Positions 24,980-33,821 of a stretch of DNA of 64,000 bases are shown here, in pieces. The notes beneath the pieces were generated by a model. The model made no database searches and was not told the origin of the DNA. It was given only the letters and a program-made list of their open reading frames with translations. The translations under genes were made by a program, and so were the position numbers. The stretch comes from Cyanobacteria bacterium OH_SFB_17 (GTDB taxonomy: Bacteria; Cyanobacteriota; Vampirovibrionia; Gastranaerophilales; Gastranaerophilaceae), in assembly GCA_023395735.1 (NCBI GenBank), contig JAEWYI010000026.1, forward strand, positions 1-64,000. Reading direction: 5' to 3'. The number at the start of each line of letters is the position of its first letter. Position 1 is the stretch's first letter.

Positions 24980-25468
24980 ATGAAGAGAATAATATTGCAT
25001 TGGACTGCAGGTGGAGCTTTTCCGACTTCTTATGAGAAGGAGAGGTATCATTTTTTGGTAGATGGCTTGGGAAAAATTCATTCAGGTAAATTTAAACCCG
25101 AAGCTAATTTGGTTTGTCGAAAAGGAATGTATGCAATGCACGTAGGTGGCGGAAATACAGGTTCAATTGGGGTTTCGATGTGTGGAATGGCCGAATTTAA
25201 AAATAAAAATAACCAAGGAAAATTTTCCATTAACAAAGTCCAGTTTGAATCAACAATGAAATTATGCGCCAAACTTGCGAATGACTACAAAATAAACTTA
25301 ATTCCGCAAAATGTTATGACTCATTATGAATTTGGGGAGAAAAATCCTAAAACGACCAGTCACGGAAAAATAGATATAATTTTTATTCCGCCTTATCCAT
25401 GGATTGCAAAGGAAGATTGCGGAAGTTTTATAAGATCAAAAATTCGTTGGTATCAAGAAAATATTTAA
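24980..25468 (+). CDS. N-acetylmuramoyl-L-alanine amidase-like endolysin
   Basis: The 162-residue protein begins with IILHWTAGG (zinc histidine), has YHFLVDGLGKIHSG, NTGSIGVSMCGM and VMTHYEFGEK, and ends with a PW.A segment. This is the Amidase_2/PGRP arrangement that cleaves the amide bond between muramic acid and the peptide stem. No signal peptide is present, as in phage lysins released through a holin. It is encoded 16 bases before the tail protein. AAAAAGGAGAG lies upstream. Confidence 0.8.
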   Translation: MKRIILHWTAGGAFPTSYEKERYHFLVDGLGKIHSGKFKPEANLVCRKGMYAMHVGGGNTGSIGVSMCGMAEFKNKNNQGKFSINKVQFESTMKLCAKLANDYKINLIPQNVMTHYEFGEKNPKTTSHGKIDIIFIPPYPWIAKEDCGSFIRSKIRWYQENI

Positions 25469-25483
25469 TGGAGAGGGTTTTAA

Positions 25484-27028
25484 ATGCAAACTTTATTTTA
25501 TAATTTATCTGGAGGAATAAGTCAGTCACAGAGCAAAACTGCAATGGGGTTGGAAACAAAAAAGCTTTATTGGACTGATGCTGAAAATATAGAAATTTTA
25601 CAAAATAGCGGAATTATAAGGCAAAACGGAAACACTCGGCTTTTTACTTTGCCAGACAACGATGAAATAATAACGCTTCATCAAATGAAAGATATTGACT
25701 CGTACAATCTTTTAGTAGCTACAAAAAGCGGAAAACTTTATGTGTATTCTACTAAGAGTCTTACATTAACTGAATTGGATAAAAAAATAGATAGCTCAGT
25801 TCCTCTTTTTTGTGTTGAATATTTAGATGGGATTGTTTGCGGAAGTGAAAAAGATTCTCTTTTTTATATAAATAACGATGTTGGTTTTGCTGTGGAAAGC
25901 TGTAATCTTCTAGACTCTTTAGGTGCTCCGATTATGGTAAATGCGATTGGAATTTACAGCGGCAGAATTTGGGTTGCATCAAAAGCTACATTATATTATT
26001 CAGCACTTGGAAAATATAATGATTTTACTTCAGAAAATGATGCAGGTTATATTAATAATTTTTATACAAACACTGATGATATTTGCGCATTGAAAACGTA
26101 TCAGGATTATCTGGCAATTTACAAGGAATCATCGGTATATTTGCTTTCTGGGTCGAATAATGATGATTTTAAGATTACCCCTTTTGCTGATAAAGGAACA
26201 GCCTCTGCTTTTGGGGTTGTTACTGTAAATAACAAGCAATATTTTATTAATGATGGTGTTTTTTCACTTGAGCAGGCAGGTTTGTTGAGGCAAATTCAGT
26301 TGGGCGCTGAGATTTCAATTCCTATTCAAAAAGAATTTAATCAGTTTGACAAAACCAGATTTTCAAAATTAATCGTTTTGCATTATGCAAACAAACATCA
26401 AGCGTGGTTTTTTCTTCCTTATCAAAATGATGAATATTTTCATACTATATGGATTTTTGATTATGTAAGCGAGGCTTGGTTTAAGAGGGTTGTGCCTCAA
26501 AATATTACGTTTGCTTGTTTGTGTAATGGTTCAATTCTTACAGCAGATTCAAGCGGAAACGTTTATAAAGAAGATTTTGGAAAAACGTTTGATGGGCAGC
26601 CAATTAAATTCCTTTGGAAATCCCCATTTTTAGCCTCAGGAAATTCAAATGTGAGAAAAACTATCGAAGAATTTTATTTTATCTTGGATGAGGATTACGA
26701 TAACGATTTTCAATTTTCAGTGTATAAGGATTATGATGCAGAATATAAAGATGACGGAGACAAAATTTATTCTTCCAATTCGACAAATCTTCTTTGGCAT
26801 AATGATTCATTGAATTCAAACAGAAATTATTGTTGGCCAGTTGAGTTGGTGAACAAATCCGCCTCAATGTCAAAGCCTGTTTTATGGTCGACAGGTGCAG
26901 ATTCTATTTATAAAGCTGAAATTTCAGAATCAAATTATGCCGTCCAGCTTTGTGTGGAAGGGAGCTCAATTGAACATAATGTTGCGATTATAGGTTTGGA
27001 ATTTAAAGAAATTTATACAGATGAGTAA
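25484..27028 (+). CDS. Phage tail / DNA-stabilisation-like propeller protein
   Basis: The 514-residue protein is rich in beta-strand repeats: LLVATKSGKLYVYS, DGIVCGSEKDSLFY, GRIWVASKATLYYSALGKYND and YQDYLAIYKESSVYLLSGS. Short-tailed phages use propeller proteins of this kind (P22 gp10 type, or T7 gp12 type) at the tail hub. The assignment is from pattern and context and is not certain at family level. GGAGAGG lies before the ATG. Confidence 0.6.
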   Translation: MQTLFYNLSGGISQSQSKTAMGLETKKLYWTDAENIEILQNSGIIRQNGNTRLFTLPDNDEIITLHQMKDIDSYNLLVATKSGKLYVYSTKSLTLTELDKKIDSSVPLFCVEYLDGIVCGSEKDSLFYINNDVGFAVESCNLLDSLGAPIMVNAIGIYSGRIWVASKATLYYSALGKYNDFTSENDAGYINNFYTNTDDICALKTYQDYLAIYKESSVYLLSGSNNDDFKITPFADKGTASAFGVVTVNNKQYFINDGVFSLEQAGLLRQIQLGAEISIPIQKEFNQFDKTRFSKLIVLHYANKHQAWFFLPYQNDEYFHTIWIFDYVSEAWFKRVVPQNITFACLCNGSILTADSSGNVYKEDFGKTFDGQPIKFLWKSPFLASGNSNVRKTIEEFYFILDEDYDNDFQFSVYKDYDAEYKDDGDKIYSSNSTNLLWHNDSLNSNRNYCWPVELVNKSASMSKPVLWSTGADSIYKAEISESNYAVQLCVEGSSIEHNVAIIGLEFKEIYTDE

Positions 27029-27113
27029 ATATTGCACTTGAGAATAATTGTAATATTTTTACGTAAATAACTACCGCGAATTTTCGCAAAAAAAAAGAAA
27101 GGAAAACAAAAAA

Positions 27114-27977
27114 ATGAGTGATTTGACAACAAACAGCTATTCTGCTTTTATTCCAGAAATTTGGAGCCAAAAGTTGAATACAATGCTATCAAAAAGTTGT
27201 GTTATGCTTCAATGTGTAAACAGAAATTATGAAGGTGAAATTAAAAATCAGGGTGATAGTGTGAAAATTATTACGCCGGCAGAAGTTTCAATTTCAACAA
27301 TGGGTTCTTCCGCAATAACTTATAATGAGCTTGCTCCAGAAGAAACAGATTTGGTTATTGATCAAAAGAAATTTTTCGCATTTAAGATTAATGATGTTGC
27401 ACAAGCCCAAGCAAACCAATCAATTATGGAAGCGCATCTTCAAAATGCTAAAAAAGCGATAGAGCAGGTTCAAGATTCTTTTTTGCTTGGACAACACGCT
27501 TATGTTGATTCTGCAAATATTGTAGAAGGCGGTTCTGCAATTGTGCTTGATAAATCTACAATTTATGCAAATTTTGTAAAATTAGCATTGAAATTGAAAA
27601 ATTCAGATGCTGTTTCTAATAACCAAAAACCTTGGGTTGTAATCAATCCGACAGTAGAAGCATTTTTGCTACAAAGCACAGAATTTATTGGTGCTCATAA
27701 CGTTGCAGATGAAACTCTAAGAGAGGGTGCAATCGGAAGAATTGCAGGCATGGACGTTTTGGTTAGCACAAATTTGAGTGACGTTGATGGTAAATTCTAT
27801 GTTTTAGCCGGTACAAACGAAGCGATTACTTTTGCTTCTCAACTTTCTAAAATTGAAAGCTTAAGAGACCAAGATAGCTTCTCTGATTTAGTTAGAGGCT
27901 TATATTTGTATTGGGCAAAAACTGTTCAGCCTAAATCTTTGGCAAAAATGGTTATAACTGTTCCTGCATCCGTGTAG
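27114..27977 (+). CDS. Phage major capsid protein
   Basis: The 287-residue protein starts SDLTTNSYSAFIPEIWSQKL and includes GDSVKIITPAEVSI, then KKFFAFKINDVAQAQANQSI, FVKLALKLKNSD, PWVVINPTVEAFLLQSTEF and IGRIAGMDVLVSTNL. These are typical of small podovirus-like coat proteins with the HK97 fold. AAAGGAAAAC lies upstream. A long hairpin after the stop may stabilise the message. Its neighbours (scaffold-like, adaptor, terminase, portal) support the call. Confidence 0.85.
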   Translation: MSDLTTNSYSAFIPEIWSQKLNTMLSKSCVMLQCVNRNYEGEIKNQGDSVKIITPAEVSISTMGSSAITYNELAPEETDLVIDQKKFFAFKINDVAQAQANQSIMEAHLQNAKKAIEQVQDSFLLGQHAYVDSANIVEGGSAIVLDKSTIYANFVKLALKLKNSDAVSNNQKPWVVINPTVEAFLLQSTEFIGAHNVADETLREGAIGRIAGMDVLVSTNLSDVDGKFYVLAGTNEAITFASQLSKIESLRDQDSFSDLVRGLYLYWAKTVQPKSLAKMVITVPASV

Positions 27978-27996
27978 GCGTATTAATAAAAAAATT

Positions 27997-28033
27997 AGCG
28001 GGGCAAAAAAGGCAAAGCCTTTTTTGCCCCGCT
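27997..28033 (+). terminator. 17-bp perfect hairpin after the capsid gene
   Basis: 27997-28013 pairs with 28017-28033 around AAA. It lies between the capsid and the next gene, so it may end or protect the capsid transcript. No T run directly follows. Confidence 0.6.
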
Positions 28034-28054
28034 TGATTTTTGAAAGGAAAAAAT

Positions 28055-28300
28055 ATGTTTAGCAATATAAAAATAAAAATTACAGAGCTCGCTTATTCTG
28101 CTGTGACTATCGCAGAAGATACTCTTTCCACATCAACAGGCCAAGACAAAAAGAAAGCTGCTGTAGAATATGTTGTTTCTATGCTGCCTATTGCAGGGCC
28201 TTTTAAACCTGTTTTAATTTTACTTTTGTCAAAATTTATAGATCAGGCAGTAGAAAGCGCTGTTTCATATATGAAAAACATAAAGAATTCGGAGGAATAA
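28055..28300 (+). CDS. Small membrane-associated phage-like protein, possibly holin-like
   Basis: The 81-residue protein starts at the ATG at 28055 (AAAGGA upstream). A TTG five codons earlier is less likely. It has KKKAAVEYVVSMLPIAGPF, then LILLLSKFIDQAVESAV, a hydrophobic C-terminal half with a charged N-terminal half. The composition recalls small phage holins such as the LL-H type, but the match is weak. It is followed directly by the scaffold-like gene, with the ribosome-binding site of that gene inside its end. Confidence 0.5.
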   Translation: MFSNIKIKITELAYSAVTIAEDTLSTSTGQDKKKAAVEYVVSMLPIAGPFKPVLILLLSKFIDQAVESAVSYMKNIKNSEE

Positions 28301-29164
28301 ATGGAGTTCGAAAATATAGATTCATCTTATGCCGAAGGCCAAGATGACCAATTGCAAGCGGTTAAGAGTGATGAAAAGAATATTTTGTCGCAAAATGAGG
28401 AATCATTTACTCATATTAACGAGAATATTGAAGAAGTTGAAAATTCTAAAATCATTAATGTTGAAAAAGAACTTTATGACGAAGTTTTGGATAAACTTGA
28501 TATTCAAAAAAAGAATGTTGACGATATACAAAACCAAAATGTTGAGAAAACACAGGTTGTTCAAAACAATTTTCAAAATTCTTTGATAAAGTCAAATGTT
28601 GAAAAAGCAATAAAAAATGATTTTATAAAAATTCAGCAAATGCAAAAAGCAGGCTTGATAAATTCTGCACAAGGGCAAAATTTACAAAAACAAGTACTAA
28701 GAAAAGCGTTTGATACTTTAGTACAGGCAGAAAAAAGCAAAGCAACTGCATTTTCTCAAAATTCAGTAGGCAAAAATTCAAATGAAATGAGCGCTCTTGA
28801 AGACTTTACAAAAACAAATCCAGACTTTTTCAATGCAAATGGGAGAAAGGAAGTTTATGAGTTTTTGAAAACCGGTGTAGGTTCTATTGGAAAAGATGAA
28901 TTGAATAAAATATCAGAAATTGTAAGAATAGTTGAAAAATCAGCAATAGATAGATATTTGCAAAAGGTGTCTTACGAAAAAACTTTAAAAGATTCAAATG
29001 AAACTGCAAAGAAAAGATTGACTGCAAATGCGCAAAAATCTCGTTCTGCTGTGAATCTTTCAAGAAATTTTACACGTGAGCAAATCGGCAAAATGTCAAG
29101 TGCAGAATTTACAAAGTATGAGTCACAAATTATGGAACAGCTTAAAAAAGGGCTCATCAAGTAA
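28301..29164 (+). CDS. Probable capsid scaffolding protein
   Basis: The 287-residue protein is acidic at the N-terminus, then glutamine- and lysine-rich and almost wholly helical, ending in basic KKGLIK. Scaffolding proteins of short-tailed phages have this composition and lie next to the coat gene. No motif fixes the call, so it rests on composition and position between capsid and adaptor genes. A GGAGG lies before the ATG. Confidence 0.6.
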   Translation: MEFENIDSSYAEGQDDQLQAVKSDEKNILSQNEESFTHINENIEEVENSKIINVEKELYDEVLDKLDIQKKNVDDIQNQNVEKTQVVQNNFQNSLIKSNVEKAIKNDFIKIQQMQKAGLINSAQGQNLQKQVLRKAFDTLVQAEKSKATAFSQNSVGKNSNEMSALEDFTKTNPDFFNANGRKEVYEFLKTGVGSIGKDELNKISEIVRIVEKSAIDRYLQKVSYEKTLKDSNETAKKRLTANAQKSRSAVNLSRNFTREQIGKMSSAEFTKYESQIMEQLKKGLIK

Positions 29165-29233
29165 GGAAAATAGGGTAGGGGCTGGGGTTTTTATATGCTC
29201 CTATCCATAATTCCTATCCAAAAAGGAGAGAAG

Positions 29234-29872
29234 ATGAATTATTTTGATTTAATTAACAAATGTCTTGTCGAATTAAATTACAAAACGTGTGAATCGTTTA
29301 CTGATTTGACAAAGAACGATCATGAGAAAATAAAAAATATTTTAAATATAATTAACGCAGAAGTTTGCGGATTTGATAATTGGAATTTTCTTTTGAGAAA
29401 ATTAGATGTGTTTTTGCCTAAAAATACTTCTGAAATTTTTAATAGTGTTGACGGAAGAATCCATGCTATTTATATTGACGATAAAAAGTATGAATATTTC
29501 CACGATTTTGAAAAATTTATGCTAAACAGGCAACCCGCAAATACATATACAGTGTTTAATGACAAAATTCTTTTGCCGCTATTTAGTCAAAATAAAAATG
29601 CGCAAATCATTTATTATACAAATAATTTTGCGAAAGATGAAAACGGAAGCGACATTCTTTCTATGATAGCAGAAAAACATCAATCGTCGATTCCTTTTCC
29701 TTTTGTTGAGCCAATTTTGGTCTATGGTACATGTATGAGACTAAAAGGTAACACTGAATACAGCAAATTTTCTTACTGGTATGGTATGTATAAAGATTCG
29801 CTTGCAAATATGCGATCTAAAATAGGTTCAGATGCCTTGGCAACACCAAAAATCAAGCTCGAAAGGCAATAG
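29234..29872 (+). CDS. Probable head-tail adaptor protein
   Basis: The 212-residue protein starts MNYFDLINKCLVELNYKT, the usual opening of podovirus adaptor proteins (P22 gp4 or T7 gp11 type). It contains RIHAIYIDDKKYEY, then KNAQIIYYTNNFA and PFPFVEPILVYGTCMRL with a long helix. AAAGGAGAG lies 5 bases before the ATG; an earlier start lacks a site. The 211 bases after it hold no convincing gene apart from a 25-codon frame with no ribosome-binding site. Confidence 0.65.
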   Translation: MNYFDLINKCLVELNYKTCESFTDLTKNDHEKIKNILNIINAEVCGFDNWNFLLRKLDVFLPKNTSEIFNSVDGRIHAIYIDDKKYEYFHDFEKFMLNRQPANTYTVFNDKILLPLFSQNKNAQIIYYTNNFAKDENGSDILSMIAEKHQSSIPFPFVEPILVYGTCMRLKGNTEYSKFSYWYGMYKDSLANMRSKIGSDALATPKIKLERQ

Positions 29873-30083
29873 TAAAATTTAAAAATGAAAAACAGGAAGG
29901 CTTAAAAAGTTAAACTAAAAAACAGGCAAGTCAGATGAAAGGAAATATCGAAACATGCCCAATAGATTTTAGTTTCCCATTCTTAGTCCCCCCTGTTAAG
30001 ATTTTACACTAGCCGAAATATAAATAGCATGACTATTATATACTTTTTTTTGGAAAAACACAAATAATTATAAGAAATGTAAT

Positions 30084-30518
30084 ATGAAAAACTTAACAAA
30101 ACAACAAAAACAATTTGTACAAGAATACATCAAAAGCCTTGATGCTGAACAATCTGCGCGCAATTCTGGTTATAAAACTAAGGATTTGAAAATTGTAACG
30201 GAACGTTTACTTTCTAACAATTTCGTAATAAAAGAGATAAATAATCAGTTAAAAAAACAGATTTCAGCTTTGAGGGTTAACAAGGGGTATGTTGTACAAA
30301 AATTCCTAGAAATAGCAGAATTTTCTCTTGAAGAAGAAGATATTTTAGATAAAGACGGTGGTTATACAGGCAAAAGAAGGCTTAGAGATGCTACGGTCGG
30401 ACTTCGGGCTTTGGAATCTTTGTGCAAGCATTTAGGCTTCAGTGAAAAAGATGGGGCTGACATTGATGATAGTCCTAAAATTATTACGATAAGCAATCTT
30501 GATGAAAATAAAATATAG
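30084..30518 (+). CDS. terS: Phage terminase small subunit
   Basis: The 144-residue protein has an N-terminal HTH-like region (LTKQQKQFVQEYIKSLDAEQ, then SARNSGYKTK) typical of small terminases, and a helical assembly region ending VGLRALESLCKHLGFSEKD. It would recognise the DNA to be packaged and pass it to the large subunit. The ribosome-binding site is weak. It is separated from the large subunit by a GNAT gene, a divergent membrane protein and the portal. Confidence 0.75.
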   Translation: MKNLTKQQKQFVQEYIKSLDAEQSARNSGYKTKDLKIVTERLLSNNFVIKEINNQLKKQISALRVNKGYVVQKFLEIAEFSLEEEDILDKDGGYTGKRRLRDATVGLRALESLCKHLGFSEKDGADIDDSPKIITISNLDENKI

Positions 30519-30529
30519 GAGTTCTAAAA

Positions 30530-30886
30530 ATGAAAAAAGACATAATTACTGATGAGCAAAGACTTTTAAGCAGTGCATCTTTGGATGATTTGATAAAGAT
30601 GAAAATGGAAGAAGAAATGCTTAAGGAATTTGAAAAATCTAAAATCGTTAAGGAAAAACAGGTTATTACTGATATTTCAAAGGTGCCTTCAGATTTAATC
30701 TTTAGTAAAGGATCTGTTTTTAAAATTTTTAACAGAAAAAACAAGCTAGAATCTTTTATCAATGGAATTCAGGCTGAGGCAATGTTGGGTTTGCAGACTG
30801 CATTGAGGGAAAAAATTAAATCAGGACAAATGGATGCTTTTTCAACGGAAAATGCTTATGTGAAATTTGAGAAAATTGTTTTGTAG
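30530..30886 (+). CDS. Hypothetical phage-module protein
   Basis: The 118-residue protein is not recognised. It is charged and helical, with a KMKMEEEMLKEFEKSK stretch and a conserved-looking end (ESFINGIQAEAMLGLQTALRE). It starts 11 bases after terS with GGAG upstream, so it is cotranscribed. Position after terS suggests a packaging or head role. A long hairpin lies beyond its stop. Confidence 0.5.
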   Translation: MKKDIITDEQRLLSSASLDDLIKMKMEEEMLKEFEKSKIVKEKQVITDISKVPSDLIFSKGSVFKIFNRKNKLESFINGIQAEAMLGLQTALREKIKSGQMDAFSTENAYVKFEKIVL

Positions 30887-30922
30887 TTTAATTTTAAAAT
30901 AATTTTACTAGATACATCAAGA

Positions 30923-30966
30923 GGGTCCAACTATTTAAACAAAGTTTTGTTTAAATGGTTGGACCC
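30923..30966. terminator. 20-bp inverted repeat between convergent genes
   Basis: GGGTCCAAC at 30923-30931 pairs with GTTGGACCC at 30958-30966, and the ATTTAAACAA core continues the stem with a single T-G wobble. It lies between convergent genes and probably serves as a bidirectional terminator, although no long T run follows. Confidence 0.6.
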
Positions 30967-30997
30967 ACAAATTTTAAAACGAGGTTTTATGTTTGTA

Positions 30998-31453
30998 TTA
31001 TTGAAGAATTATTGAAAAAATTTCATTTGCAAAAAGTACAAAGAACAAAAGCAAAACAAGTATAGCTAAAGCTTTTTGTGTATCTGCAAATAAAAATTCT
31101 CTTTTATTTTTTCTTAAATCTTTTATTCCTACAAATTCGTCTGTAAAAGGTTTTGCAGGGAGTGATTTTTCCATTTCTTCTATCACTTTTCCAAGTTTAA
31201 CTTTTATCAAAAAGTTATAAGAGTCCATATTCATCCACCAAAGAATACAAATGGTCATGCCTGCAGCTGAAAAAATCAGAGTTGACGTTAGTCCATAAGC
31301 AAAAGTGAAATCTTTGGTTAAGAACATGATTAAAATCAAACCTAGGTTAAGAACAAGATAAAATTTGTTTGTAAAAAAACTTCTGTCAACAAAATGTTCT
31401 TTTTGCTCTGTGTAGAGCTTGTATTGTTGGAATAAAATTTCGTCAGAATTCAT
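30998..31453 (-). CDS. RipA/SLATT-like membrane protein
   Basis: The 151-residue protein has two close hydrophobic segments (YLVLNLGLILIMFL and LTSTLIFSAAGMTICILWW) and a third near the C-terminus (ALAILVLLLFFVLFANEIF). It begins QQYKLYTEQKEHFVDR and has a conserved-looking EKSLPAKPFTDEF. This pattern recalls RipA-family and SLATT membrane proteins, some of which are effectors of defence systems. It lies on the opposite strand inside the phage-like module. The family call is from memory of patterns only. Confidence 0.5.
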   Translation of the reverse strand: MNSDEILFQQYKLYTEQKEHFVDRSFFTNKFYLVLNLGLILIMFLTKDFTFAYGLTSTLIFSAAGMTICILWWMNMDSYNFLIKVKLGKVIEEMEKSLPAKPFTDEFVGIKDLRKNKREFLFADTQKALAILVLLLFFVLFANEIFSIILQ

Positions 31454-31496
31454 ATAAACACCAGCCTTTCGTTGGAATAATTGTAAGGGTATATAG

Positions 31497-32045
31497 ATGA
31501 AAAGTCAAGAGTTAAAATCATTTAAGTTTGTCAAGATAATAATTGACAGAAAAAATAATCAATTTAAAAATTTGCATTTTTTACCAAAAATCGTTGATTT
31601 GTACAAAAAATTTTCAAAATATTTATCAGATGATTATTTTTTGAATAGAGACAAAAACATTATTGATGCAGTAATGCAGCTTATAGAATCAGTGGGTCCC
31701 TATTTTTGGGTGGTTGTAGATAGCGAAAGTCAGAAATTTGCAGGAATAGGTTTTTTAGAAAATTGGGTGGGAAGTAAAAATCAAGCTCATTCGGTAGAGG
31801 TTACGACATGTTTTCATCCTGAATACTGGGGAAAATATACAAAAATTTGTGCTAAAAAATTTATAAAATATTGTTTCAAAAAATATAAATTAAAAAAGAT
31901 GAAAGCATGTATTTTTCCTCAAAACACAAGGGTTAGGGCTTTGTTGAAACAGGCCGGTTTTAAATATGAAGCAAGATTGTATGCAGAAACATTGAAAGAT
32001 GGAAAATTTCAAGATATCGAAGTTTTTTCAATAATTCGTAAATAA
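31497..32045 (+). CDS. GNAT-family N-acetyltransferase
   Basis: The 182-residue protein has a GNAT-like core: AGIGFLENWVGS, EVTTCFHPEYWGKYTKICAKKFIKYCF, KACIFPQNTRVRALLKQAGFKYEARLY. The last is the classical C-terminal motif with the N-x-x-v-x-x-L-x-x-x-G-F pattern. It would transfer an acetyl group from acetyl-CoA to an amine. It lies 12 bases before the portal gene and diverges from the membrane protein. Target unknown. Confidence 0.75.
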   Translation: MKSQELKSFKFVKIIIDRKNNQFKNLHFLPKIVDLYKKFSKYLSDDYFLNRDKNIIDAVMQLIESVGPYFWVVVDSESQKFAGIGFLENWVGSKNQAHSVEVTTCFHPEYWGKYTKICAKKFIKYCFKKYKLKKMKACIFPQNTRVRALLKQAGFKYEARLYAETLKDGKFQDIEVFSIIRK

Positions 32046-32057
32046 AGGAGATTAATA

Positions 32058-33719
32058 ATGGAATTTAACAAAACTTATGAAGATTTAACAACAACACTAG
32101 AGGCAGATGAGGAGTTGCTTTTAGTTCAGAAACTTCCACAAAAATATGATGAATATGAAGCTTCCAGAACAGAGCAGCTGACCGACATAAAATTAATGCG
32201 TGATACTATTTATACAAATCAGGTTCCCAAAATCAACGGTTGGGATTCAAAAATTGAACTTCCTGATATTTATGAGTTAGCGCAGACATTAAAATCACAC
32301 ATTAGTGACAATTTGTACTCTCATCCGGATGCAATGTTTGATGTGTCAGGTACAAATCCTCAGTCGCAAGCTTTCGCCAATCGCCAAAAGGCTATGTTGG
32401 TAAATACTTTTGAGCAAATGAAGCTTGAAAATGAGTTGGAAAAAGTTATAGACGGAATTGTTGAATCAGGAGAATCAACTCTTTTTGTGGGGTGGGAAAC
32501 CGATATAAAATCAATAAGAAGAGCTCAAAATATTGAAGAGCAACTTGTTGCGCCAACTGATGACGGGTTTGTAGTTGAAAGCAAAATTGTATATGATAAT
32601 CCAAAAATTAAATATATAAGTCCTGAAGATTTTGTTTTTGATACAGTTTCCAAAGATAATTGGGATGGCTGTTTAAAAATTTATCGAAATTATTCAAATA
32701 TTGAGGAATTGGTTATTAACAAAGCAAATAATTTGTTGACCGAAGAAAAAATCGAGACTTTGAAAGGGGTGGTGGATAATAAATTTAAAAAAGATACAGA
32801 TAAGTCAGTAGATGACAAAAGGGTTGAAGTTCTTGAATGTTGGGGTGATATTGAGTTAAGTAATGGAGAAATTTTAAAAAATTGGCTTGTCGTTGTGGCA
32901 GCAAGACGAGAAATCATAAGATTTGAACCAAATCCTTTTATTGCAAATCCATTTATCCACGCAAATATTATTGAATGTCCAAGAACATGTCGAGGAATTT
33001 CTCCTCTCAGAGTTGCTTTAATTTTAAATAATATTTCATCCACAATTTTAAACAAACAAATTGATGCTCTTGCCTTGATGATGAATCCACCATACTTGGC
33101 GCCTAAAGGTTGTTTCAAAGGGGAGCAGGTTGTAAAACCTGGAAAAATTATTGAGTATGATTCAGCACTTATGCCTACAGCTCCTACTGCACTAAGTTTT
33201 GATAAAGCAATGCAGGGATGGGAGTTTTTGACTTATTTTAAATCGACTATTGAAAGTGCAACAGGGATTTTTAATAATATGTCCGGAAATCTTCAAACAG
33301 AGCAACGAACAGCAACAGAATTGAATTATTCTGTATCAGGGCAAACAACAAGATTGAATATGATGCTTGATGCAATTAATCGAAAAATTATAATTCCTAT
33401 GGTAGAAAAAACAGCCGAGTTGATTGCAAATTTTAAAATTGGCCGCGAAATGATAAGTATTAATGATAGGGGAAGAACCTATTTTATTGAAATAGATGAT
33501 GGGATAAGAAATGCAAATTATATATACAGATATGGTGACAGAAAAGCAACAATGGAGAGAAAAACAAAAATCAATGAGGTTTTCACAATCGTAAAATCGT
33601 TCGCAGAAGTACCTGCTGTTTCAAACCGTATAAACTGGCTTGAGTGTTTTAAATTTGCTCTTGAACAGTATGGAATTGAAAATGCTAATAATTTTTTGAT
33701 TGATAATACTTTGAATTAA
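32058..33719 (+). CDS. Phage portal protein
   Basis: The 553-residue protein has the podovirus portal pattern: KINGWDSKIELPDIYELAQTL, then ECPRTCRGISPLRVALILNN, ALMMNPPYLAPKG and EQRTATELNYS. Portals form the dodecameric ring through which DNA enters and leaves the capsid. Length is within range for P22-type portals. AAAGGAG lies upstream. terL follows after a hairpin. Confidence 0.85.
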   Translation: MEFNKTYEDLTTTLEADEELLLVQKLPQKYDEYEASRTEQLTDIKLMRDTIYTNQVPKINGWDSKIELPDIYELAQTLKSHISDNLYSHPDAMFDVSGTNPQSQAFANRQKAMLVNTFEQMKLENELEKVIDGIVESGESTLFVGWETDIKSIRRAQNIEEQLVAPTDDGFVVESKIVYDNPKIKYISPEDFVFDTVSKDNWDGCLKIYRNYSNIEELVINKANNLLTEEKIETLKGVVDNKFKKDTDKSVDDKRVEVLECWGDIELSNGEILKNWLVVVAARREIIRFEPNPFIANPFIHANIIECPRTCRGISPLRVALILNNISSTILNKQIDALALMMNPPYLAPKGCFKGEQVVKPGKIIEYDSALMPTAPTALSFDKAMQGWEFLTYFKSTIESATGIFNNMSGNLQTEQRTATELNYSVSGQTTRLNMMLDAINRKIIIPMVEKTAELIANFKIGREMISINDRGRTYFIEIDDGIRNANYIYRYGDRKATMERKTKINEVFTIVKSFAEVPAVSNRINWLECFKFALEQYGIENANNFLIDNTLN

Positions 33720-33723
33720 TTTT

Positions 33724-33760
33724 CTTAATAACGCGCCAGCGTCGCTGGCGCATTATTAAT
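33724..33760. repeat. GC-rich hairpin between portal and terL
   Basis: GCGCCAGC (33733-33740) pairs with GCTGGCGC (33744-33751), and AT-rich flanks pair further after a mismatch. The core is the same as that of the terminator at 61325. Confidence 0.7.
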
Positions 33761-33821
33761 TATTAGGTATTATGGGAAACTACAATCCATTTTGAGAATA
33801 AAACATAGTCGGGATTTTTAC

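Noticed and set aside
29929..30013. A 25-codon frame (MKGNIETCPIDFSFPFLVPP...) before the small terminase gene
   Set aside because: No ribosome-binding site and too short to call.
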